Source of the DNA: Pseudomonadota bacterium
GTDB taxonomy: Bacteria > Myxococcota_A > Polyangia > Polyangiales > Polyangiaceae
Assembly (NCBI GenBank): GCA_003242355.1
Contig: QGUH01000079.1
Coordinates: 1-9,377 of the forward strand
Direction of reading: 5' to 3'
Length of the DNA: 9,377 bases
Shown: positions 1 through 4,497 of the stretch, one piece after another
How positions within the stretch are numbered: position 1 is the stretch's first letter
Layout of the letters: each line of letters starts with the position of its first letter
Program-made: the position numbers and the translations under genes
The notes under the pieces: generated by a model
Databases searched by the model: none
The model's input: the letters and a program-made list of their open reading frames with translations, nothing else
Told to the model about the DNA's origin: nothing

Positions 1-326
1 AGCCAGGATACGAGATCCTCGTCGTCGCGATCGTCGATTCGAAAGCGGCGGCGCAGAATCTTGGCGATGGGATCGAGCGAGCCGTCGCCGCCCAACCCGG
101 CGCGCAGGATCCGGGGCGCGGTGACGCCGAGCGCGCCGATTCGCGAGAGCAGCTTGTCCACGAAACGGCTCTTTCCACTGCCGCGTGGTCCCACGATTTG
201 TAGCACTCCGCTCGCGTGACCGAGGAACGCGTCGCGCGCGACGTCGACGGCGAGCGAGAGCTCGTGGTCTCGTCCATGAAATCCCGATGAGCCAACGAAC
301 GTGATGGGGTCGACAATGGCGTTCAT
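1..326 (-). CDS. P-loop ATPase, AAA_16/ORC-like, N-terminal part (3' end outside window)
   Basis: About 108 residues are visible from an ATG at 326, and the frame stays open to the left edge. Near residues 13-20 there is a G-x-x-G-F-H-G-R-D-x-E-L stretch. It matches the F-x-G-R-x-x-E-L signature that precedes the nucleotide site in AAA_16, ORC/Cdc6 and STAND-type ATPases. The Walker A motif follows as G-P-R-G-S-G-K-S, preceded by a hydrophobic strand (V-L-Q-I-V). The Walker B, sensor and C-terminal domains lie beyond the window, so neither substrate nor partner can be named. An in-frame GTG at 344 is a possible earlier start, and neither start has a convincing ribosome binding site. The gene is divergent from the one at 591 and separate from the toxin operon. 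Family identification is fairly sure; its role is unknown. It does not look like the dedicated AAA protein of contractile injection systems, but a fragment cannot exclude that. Confidence 0.85.
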   Translation of the reverse strand, partial: MNAIVDPITFVGSSGFHGRDHELSLAVDVARDAFLGHASGVLQIVGPRGSGKSRFVDKLLSRIGALGVTAPRILRAGLGGDGSLDPIAKILRRRFRIDDRDDEDLVSW

Positions 327-485
327 GGTCGCGCGAATCAGCACGCTCCGTGCCGCCGAATTTCTGAGTGTTTTCCGCGACGAACGAACGGCGGAGTGCA
401 ATCCGCTGCTCGCGATGGTGCAAATGCGTGCACTCACGAGCGTCGCCATTTCCGGACTTCCTTCGTTCGGCGTGTCTCTCCGCGA

Positions 486-506
486 GATTCGATCTCGTCT
501 CGAATC
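486..506. promoter_or_regulatory. 21-bp perfect dyad, candidate operator
   Basis: Seven-base arms GATTCGA and TCGAATC match perfectly around a 7-base spacer. The centre-to-centre distance is 14 bp, a plausible size for a dimeric regulator. It overlaps a second dyad (CGAGAT/ATCTCG at 483-497) and a third (CTCGA-A-TCGAG at 499-509). The dyad lies 85 bp upstream of the 591 start and 160 bp upstream of the 326 start, so it could act on either gene. No regulator is identified. Confidence 0.3.
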
Positions 507-554
507 GAGTCACGCTCGGTACGCCTCGCGCGCAGACGACCGAAATCCGTAGAT

Positions 555-570
555 GGCGGGCTGGCCCGCC
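555..570 (+). promoter_or_regulatory. GC hairpin just upstream of the 591 start codon
   Basis: GGCGGGC and GCCCGCC form a perfect 7-bp inverted repeat around 2 bases (or a 6-bp stem with a CTGG loop), followed by CTTTG. It ends 20 bases before the ATG at 591, where no Shine-Dalgarno sequence is visible. It could be a leader structure affecting translation or a weak terminator for upstream reads; which one cannot be decided from sequence. Confidence 0.3.
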
Positions 571-590
571 CTTTGCTGTGTTCGCGCCCC

Positions 591-1343
591 ATGACTTCGA
601 CTGCTCCACCGACCCCACGCACGACGAGACTCCGTCGCGCCGATGGATGGCACGGCACGGGTCTCCAAGCGACGCACCTGAGGCTCGCGCTGATCCAGGT
701 GTCGCTCGCCGCGCCTGCCACCGCCGACGGCGCCCCACACCACGCCCTCGAGCTCATTCGCGAGCGCGCAGTCCAGCTCATTCGCCGGCTGGATTCGGGC
801 TCTCCGGACGACCTGCTCCACGGCGTCTGCTTCGCAGCCCGGATCGGTCTCTCCGAAGCGCGTCGCGAGCTACTCGCCGATGCAGCCGGCCACGGCACGC
901 CCGACCTCGTCCGCGCGCGGCTGGCCCTCTACCACTCCTTGCTGCTCATCGCCCAGGTCGTCGCCGCGAATGCGCCCGATCACGGCGCCGACACGACAGT
1001 GGCGCTCGACACCCTGCAAACCTTCCTGCGCGCCGCCGAGCCAGCCAGCGTCGACGATGCCGCATGGTTCCTGGACGTCGCCGACGGCGAGCTCACCCTC
1101 TTCTCCCTCTCCGCCCACCTCGCGGGCTCCTCCCATCAACGCCACGTCGCTGCCTTCCGCTCCGCCATCGCTGCCTGGAAACGCCACGGCCGCGACCCCC
1201 AGATCGCCCACCAACTCCGCGACTCCATCCTCGGCTTCGCCCACCCCTGGCGCGCCCGCGCCGCGACCAGCCCGCGGCTCGAAGAACGTCCGTTTCACAG
1301 CGCTCGGCCTACGGAGCGGAAAGCTCCCGCACTCTACGACTAA
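591..1343 (+). CDS. Hypothetical helical protein, 250 residues
   Basis: I do not recognise this family. From residue ~25 the translation is a regular series of amphipathic helices rich in Ala, Leu, Arg and His, with no signal peptide, no membrane segment and one Cys. A helical-repeat or bundle scaffold is plausible, but no motif assigns a function. The ATG at 591 is chosen because residues encoded upstream of it in the same frame (open from about 396) are Arg/Ser-rich and look non-coding. The protein-like sequence begins soon after 591. No Shine-Dalgarno is visible. The last ~20 residues are less regular than the rest, and the TAA is followed immediately by a 20-bp tandem repeat resembling an insertion-sequence end. 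The C-terminus may therefore have been changed by an insertion. The gene diverges from the ATPase and converges on the toxin operon, so no functional link is shown. Confidence 0.72.
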   Translation: MTSTAPPTPRTTRLRRADGWHGTGLQATHLRLALIQVSLAAPATADGAPHHALELIRERAVQLIRRLDSGSPDDLLHGVCFAARIGLSEARRELLADAAGHGTPDLVRARLALYHSLLLIAQVVAANAPDHGADTTVALDTLQTFLRAAEPASVDDAAWFLDVADGELTLFSLSAHLAGSSHQRHVAAFRSAIAAWKRHGRDPQIAHQLRDSILGFAHPWRARAATSPRLEERPFHSARPTERKAPALYD

Positions 1344-1383
1344 GTGCACGGCAAATCAGATCAGTGCACCGGAAATCGGATGC
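1344..1383. repeat. Two 20-bp tandem repeats, possible IS21-like end remnant
   Basis: The two adjacent units (1344-1363 and 1364-1383) both start GTGCAC and share AAATC and GAT. They match at 15 of 20 positions. The repeat begins at the base after the stop codon of the preceding gene. IS21-family elements carry several ~20-bp repeats at their ends with this G-x-CAC-x-GAAAAT style. No transposase remnant was found in the flanking 300 bp, so this would be a solo end left by a lost or decayed element. The IS21 link is from memory of the family's repeat style and is tentative. Confidence 0.35.
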
Positions 1384-1391
1384 GAACAACG

Positions 1392-1439
1392 TTCCCGGAG
1401 GCGATTGCAGCAGGATAGGCTGGAACCTGCGTTCGGGAA
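1392..1439. terminator. Nested inverted repeat between convergent genes, candidate terminator
   Basis: An outer 6-bp stem (TTCCCG at 1392-1397 with CGGGAA at 1434-1439) encloses an inner 5-bp stem (GCAGG at 1410-1414 with CCTGC at 1426-1430). The internal loops are 12 and 3 bases, and the apical loop is 11 bases. It lies about 50 bp past the plus-strand stop and 215 bp past the minus-strand operon stop, where terminators for both would be expected. No T-run follows on either strand, so it is not a classical intrinsic terminator. Confidence 0.3.
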
Positions 1440-1500
1440 TTGACCTCACCTCATGATCGGCGCAATAGACCGCTGATCGGTTTGACCGGTCGGCGTTCTA

Positions 1501-1531
1501 GCCTCGTTTCGGAGAGGCGGCACGCGCCGCC
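1501..1531. terminator. Paired GC hairpins between convergent genes
   Basis: Two alternative, overlapping hairpins are present. One pairs GCCTC (1501-1505) with GAGGC (1514-1518). The other pairs GGCGGC (1516-1521) with GCCGCC (1526-1531) around ACGC. Because they share bases 1516-1518, only one can form at a time. They lie about 125 bp past the end of the toxin operon. There is no T-tract, so termination is only suggested by location. The rest of 1384-1654 shows no credible gene; a short direct repeat (AAGTGAAT at 1538-1545 and 1548-1555) is the only other pattern seen. Confidence 0.25.
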
Positions 1532-1654
1532 CCGGCGAAGTGAATCAAAGTGAATTCGGCGGAGCTCCTCCCCACGCGGGCACTCTGCCCGACGCCGTTT
1601 TCCGCATGGTTCCGTGCGTTCTCAACCGTTTGTCGCTCGAGTCCGAGACAAGGC

Positions 1655-2617
1655 TCAGCTCCGCCTTCCGGTCATTTTCTGGAGGAGATCTTCCGTGGTT
1701 CCTCCTTCGGGCATCTGGAGCGCCTCGGCGAGGCGTCGGAGCAATTCCTTCACCTCGGCTGGTGGCTCGCCGTCGCGCTGCTTTAGTGCCGCGAAGAGCG
1801 CAGGCAGCGTCGTCGTGCCGAGCTCGCTCATGACGCGCGTGACGGCCGTGAGCGTTTCGGGCGGCAGAGCGGCCTGCGGCGATCGGGCTTCGAGCGTTTC
1901 CAGAAGCCGTGCTGCCATCGCCGCATCGACCGTGCCGGATTGACCTGCCGTTTGCAGAATCTGGCGCACGATCGGCGTCATGGTTTCGGCGAGGGGCAGG
2001 AACGCCGCGGGGATGTCTTCGGGGGAGGGCTGTTCCTGGGCCGTGGCAGGGGCGCCGATCGCGCCGCGCAAGTCCGCACCGTGCAAGATGGCCCCTTCGA
2101 GGTTTGCGCCGGTCAAATCCGCGCCGCGTAGGTCCGCGTCGGTCAGATCGGCGCCGGCCAGGTTCGCATCCCACAAGTCCGCGCCGCGCAGGATGACTCC
2201 CGAGGCGGCGGCGCCTTCGAGGTTCGCGCGGCAGAGACTCGCGCGTGAGAAATCGGTGTCGGTGAGAACCGCGCCCCGGAGATTGGCGTCGTCGAGGCGA
2301 GCGCCGCGCGCGGTACAGTTCTCGACACGCGCCTTTTCGAACACCGCACCCCGGGCGGACGCGCCGTCGAGATCGCACAAGCGCAGCGTCGCGTTCGTGA
2401 AATCCGTGCCCTCGAGCGTGGCCCGTCGCAGGACGCAGCCGGTCCAGCGGGAGTCGGGCAGCGACGCCTCCGAGAGATCGGCGCCCTCGAGATCGAGCCC
2501 GTCGGCGCGCAGCCGACCGAGCTGGGCACCCCGCAAGTTGGCCCCCGCGAGCGGAAGTGAACGCACCGTGCGTTGCTGGTCGATGTGCTCACGGAGGAGC
2601 GCGGTCGCGTTCATCAC
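1655..2617 (-). CDS. Pentapeptide-repeat protein with helical C-terminal domain, 320 residues
   Basis: Residues ~21-187 form about 33 tandem pentapeptides of the A-(D/N)-L-x-x class. In this family such repeats build a right-handed four-sided beta-helix, here about eight coils. Residues 188-203 are a Pro/Gln linker. Residues ~204-316 form a predicted all-helical domain that I do not recognise. No signal peptide or membrane segment is seen, so it is probably cytoplasmic. A GTG at 2617 is chosen over the adjacent ATG at 2614 because GAGGGG (2626-2631) sits 8 bases upstream of it. Either start overlaps the stop of the 133-residue gene, so translation is coupled. It is the last gene of the nuclease-toxin operon. 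Some pentapeptide proteins (Qnr, MfpA) mimic B-DNA and shield gyrase, and others are structural or injection-system accessory proteins. Which applies here is unknown. Confidence 0.95.
   Translation of the reverse strand: MMNATALLREHIDQQRTVRSLPLAGANLRGAQLGRLRADGLDLEGADLSEASLPDSRWTGCVLRRATLEGTDFTNATLRLCDLDGASARGAVFEKARVENCTARGARLDDANLRGAVLTDTDFSRASLCRANLEGAAASGVILRGADLWDANLAGADLTDADLRGADLTGANLEGAILHGADLRGAIGAPATAQEQPSPEDIPAAFLPLAETMTPIVRQILQTAGQSGTVDAAMAARLLETLEARSPQAALPPETLTAVTRVMSELGTTTLPALFAALKQRDGEPPAEVKELLRRLAEALQMPEGGTTEDLLQKMTGRRS
2057..2557 (-). repeat. 15-bp periodic repeat encoding pentapeptides
   Basis: The coding strand repeats with a 15-base period because each pentapeptide ends in a variant of GCx-(G/A)AC-CTx. 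The match is tightest at 2060-2180, where successive A-D-L-x-x units are nearly regular. It loosens toward the 5' end, where Cys, Arg and Val replace the central Leu or Ala (for example residues 55-63 and 96-105). Confidence 0.85.
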
Positions 2618-3015
2618 ACGAATCGCCCCTCGGTGACGTCGTAAATCGTCCCGCCCGTCGCCCGCTCGAGCACTTCCGCGATGAACGCCCTGGCGTTATA
2701 GGTTTCATCGCTGTGGACCAAGTCCCAAACGATCGCGTAGCGCACGTCTGCCGTAGCGAGCGCGTCGCGAGCGTCGATTTCCGGATTCGCGGCGGCGAGA
2801 CGACGCGCTTCGACGGCAACATGTGCGTCTTCATCGACGTACACCCGGACTCTTGCGTCGTTCCCGGTGAGGGCATCGTGAATCGAGAGCTCCGCATACT
2901 CCCTGTCGAGCTCGGTGATGCTGGCGCCGCGAAGCTTCGAGAAGGACTCCGAAAAATCGGTCAACGGCGCGAGCTTTTCGCGGCTACAGAAGACGTACCA
3001 GCTCCCCGTGATCAT
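2614..3015 (-). CDS. Hypothetical protein, 133 residues, candidate immunity/accessory protein of the nuclease toxin
   Basis: This is a small soluble alpha/beta protein with no signal peptide or transmembrane segment. The ATG at 3015 overlaps the TGA of the 271-residue gene by four bases (ATGA), with GAGG five bases upstream. The frame is open further 5', but that part is an Arg-rich shadow of the neighbouring gene. Visible landmarks are an N-terminal S-W-Y-V-F-C stretch, a central V-R-V-Y-V-D-E-D strand and a C-terminal A-F-I-A-E-V-L-E-R-A-T-G-G segment. That segment is followed by I-Y-D-V-T-E-G-R-F-V. A helix ending in G-G then I-Y-D is common at the end of small bacterial immunity-type domains, but I cannot name a family. 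Its size, position two genes after a nuclease toxin and translational coupling fit an immunity or chaperone role; this is inference. Confidence 0.9.
   Translation of the reverse strand: MITGSWYVFCSREKLAPLTDFSESFSKLRGASITELDREYAELSIHDALTGNDARVRVYVDEDAHVAVEARRLAAANPEIDARDALATADVRYAIVWDLVHSDETYNARAFIAEVLERATGGTIYDVTEGRFV
2626..2631 (-). promoter_or_regulatory. Shine-Dalgarno deciding the GTG start at 2617
   Basis: GAGGGG on the minus strand lies 8 bases before the GTG at 2617 and 11 bases before the ATG at 2614. The shorter spacing favours GTG. The site is inside the end of the 133-residue gene, so ribosomes finishing that gene could reinitiate. Confidence 0.6.
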
Positions 3016-3827
3016 CCTAGCCTCGCCTTGAGCTCGAATTCGACGCGCTTGCGCAGGACGCCGGGAGGTTCGCCCGGCGTGATGTAGCGAATGACGTCCA
3101 TGGGAGCGAAGTCCGCGATCACGAGCTCGCCGATTGCGGCGTTTTCTGGCTCGGTACAAATGTGCCAGCTCGCTTCGGGGAGCGCCTCCTTCATCACCTC
3201 GCCGACGTGAAGCACCGCGCGCGCTTGCATCTCACGGACGCGTGCGTTCGGGGCTTGGGAGGCGATCAGGCGCGCGATCGCCTCTTCGACTCGGTCCAGC
3301 GACGCGAGCTGCCGGTCGAGCTTCTTGCCGTCACCCAACAAGTTCTGCACGTCCGTGTCGAGCGCTGCCAATTCAGGTTCGCGGGAAGCCAGCAGGAGGT
3401 CCATGAACCGGCGTCGATGCGGAATGTCATAGACTTCCGTGCGATCGCGCAAAATGCGGGGGAGCTGCGCTCGCGCGAAATGACTGACCACCCTGCTCGG
3501 CAAGAATGCATATTTCCCGAGTTCCGGGAGGCGGGTGACGTGAGGGCGCTTCCGACCTTGCGTATCCCGTCGCAGTGCCCACACGCCACCAGTATTCCGG
3601 GCGAGGGTCTCGCCGACGTACCAGGCCGCGTCGTTCAGGAGTGCGTTGCGGTCCGGAGTCCCTGACTTTAGCGCGGAGCCGAGGTACGCCTCGACGCGAT
3701 CGAGCGCCACATACGAAAAATCGAGGGCGTCTCCCCCGTCGCTTTGCTGAACCTGCGCAGCGAACCGAGCAAGCTCGCGTTCGAGCTCACTGGGGTCCGG
3801 TAGATGTTCGTCCGAGGGCTGGATCAT
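3012..3827 (-). CDS. Hypothetical protein, 271 residues, two-copy domain; candidate immunity protein
   Basis: It starts 22 bp after the giant toxin gene and ends in an ATGA overlap with the next gene. GAGGAG (3835-3840) seven bases upstream fixes the ATG at 3827. No signal peptide or membrane segment is seen, so it is probably cytoplasmic. The sequence appears to hold the same domain twice. L-D-R-V-E at residues 42-46 recurs at 177-181, V-G-E at 71-73 recurs at 208-210 and Trp83 corresponds to Trp221. The spacings are nearly equal (29 and 31, then 12 and 13 residues), so one copy spans about 34-130 and the other 168-268. An LD-x5-LDRVE helix followed by (Y/H)VGE and a Gly/Trp strand resembles several small uncharacterised or immunity-type bacterial domains, but I assign no family. 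The first gene after a C-terminal nuclease toxin is the usual place for its cognate immunity gene, which makes this the leading candidate. Confidence 0.93.
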   Translation of the reverse strand: MIQPSDEHLPDPSELERELARFAAQVQQSDGGDALDFSYVALDRVEAYLGSALKSGTPDRNALLNDAAWYVGETLARNTGGVWALRRDTQGRKRPHVTRLPELGKYAFLPSRVVSHFARAQLPRILRDRTEVYDIPHRRRFMDLLLASREPELAALDTDVQNLLGDGKKLDRQLASLDRVEEAIARLIASQAPNARVREMQARAVLHVGEVMKEALPEASWHICTEPENAAIGELVIADFAPMDVIRYITPGEPPGVLRKRVEFELKARLG

Positions 3828-3834
3828 GGCTCGT

Positions 3835-3840
3835 CTCCTC
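3835..3840 (-). promoter_or_regulatory. Strong Shine-Dalgarno for the 271-residue gene
   Basis: GAGGAG on the minus strand is seven bases before the ATG at 3827 and lies within the 22-bp gap after the toxin stop. The gene can therefore recruit ribosomes on its own instead of depending only on coupling. That would suit an antidote needed in excess of its toxin. Confidence 0.7.
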
Positions 3841-3849
3841 GAGGCCGCA

Positions 3850-4497
3850 TCAGGGCCGCGAGAGCACCGTTTGTATCACGTCGTCGATGTTGCCGTGCAC
3901 GAAGCGAACGCGAGCGATCTCGTCCGGAGTCATGCCGGCTCGCTGCATGAGCGAGATCTGACGCGCTTCTCCGAGAGGTCCGAAGACCCGGACCACGGGT
4001 TCGACACCGGCGTGCACGGCTTCCCGAAGCAGTGGTCCGGACGTTTCCCCTTCGAAGATCCACGTGACTCGATGACGGTTGTTCACGAGCCGAGCATCTA
4101 CCGCCAGTGCGTCCTTGTTCGACAGGGACGACGCGCCGCGGCTGGACCCGCCGCTCTGGCGTGGTCGCGTGGTGAGGGATTCATCGCCCGCCTTGATCTG
4201 GATATAGTGATTGCGCCCGTTCGGCGCGCCACCTTCGATGAGCAAGTCCACTTGGCGTCGCTGCCCGCCAACGGTGACCACGCTCGAGGCTGCGTCGGTG
4301 ACGCCTACGCGCTCGAGAGCGGCGCCGTATGCGGCTTCCCGCGCGACGCCGAATTCGGAATTGCGCATGCGAGAAGGATGCCCGGCAGCCCACCGCGTGA
4401 AGTTCCACTCGCCTTGATATTCGAGCCAGCGCTGCAGCATGTGTTCCGGCGTGCCGGGTCTCTGGTCGCGACCACCGGTCGCTTTGAATCGTAGGTC
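3850..4497 (-). other. Nuclease-like toxin domain of the giant protein
   Basis: Residues ~1625-1839. Conserved-looking elements in order are a helix with E1678 (V-A-R-E-A-A), a strand Q-V-D-L-L with D1708, a strand Y-I-Q-I-K-A-G with Q1724 and K1726, then a helix and a V-T-W-I-F-E-G strand. The order E, D, QxK with 14-16 residues between D and QxK fits the PD-(D/E)XK superfamily, in which Q can replace the second acidic residue. Whether it cuts DNA or RNA, and whether it is active, cannot be read from sequence. Confidence 0.7.

Larger units (their letters stand above)
327..590. promoter_or_regulatory. Divergent intergenic region between ATPase and helical protein genes
   Basis: This 264-bp gap separates the starts of two divergent genes and so should hold both promoters. 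No convincing -35/-10 pair is visible, as is usual in GC-rich genomes. It contains several perfect inverted repeats: GTGCA-N6-TGCAC (418-433), CGAGAT-N3-ATCTCG (483-497), an overlapping GATTCGA-N7-TCGAATC (486-506) and a strong GC hairpin just before the plus-strand start. Reading frames cross this region, but their translations are Arg- and Ser-rich and look non-coding. Confidence 0.5.

Noticed and set aside
396..590. N-terminal extension of the 250-residue protein
   Set aside because: The frame is open, but the residues are Arg/Ser-rich, without helical pattern, and overlap the region of promoter-like dyads. The ATG at 591 fits better.
870..1349. 159-residue minus-strand Gly/Val-rich frame
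   Set aside because: It is antisense to the 250-residue protein. Its Gly-Val-Glu composition is typical of a GC-rich shadow frame.
1384..1654. Search for a tRNA, small RNA gene or transposase remnant
   Set aside because: No cloverleaf, no TTCRANY arm and no transposase motif were seen; only inverted repeats without T-tracts.
2057..2557. Regular 15-bp repeat considered as a CRISPR-like or minisatellite array
   Set aside because: There are no spacers, the period is exactly five codons and the reading frame encodes A-(D/N)-L-x-x, so it is a pentapeptide-repeat coding sequence.
1980..2636. 218-residue plus-strand frame with regular S-A-P-R type repeats
   Set aside because: The periodicity is the reverse complement of the 15-bp pentapeptide repeat of the real minus-strand gene.
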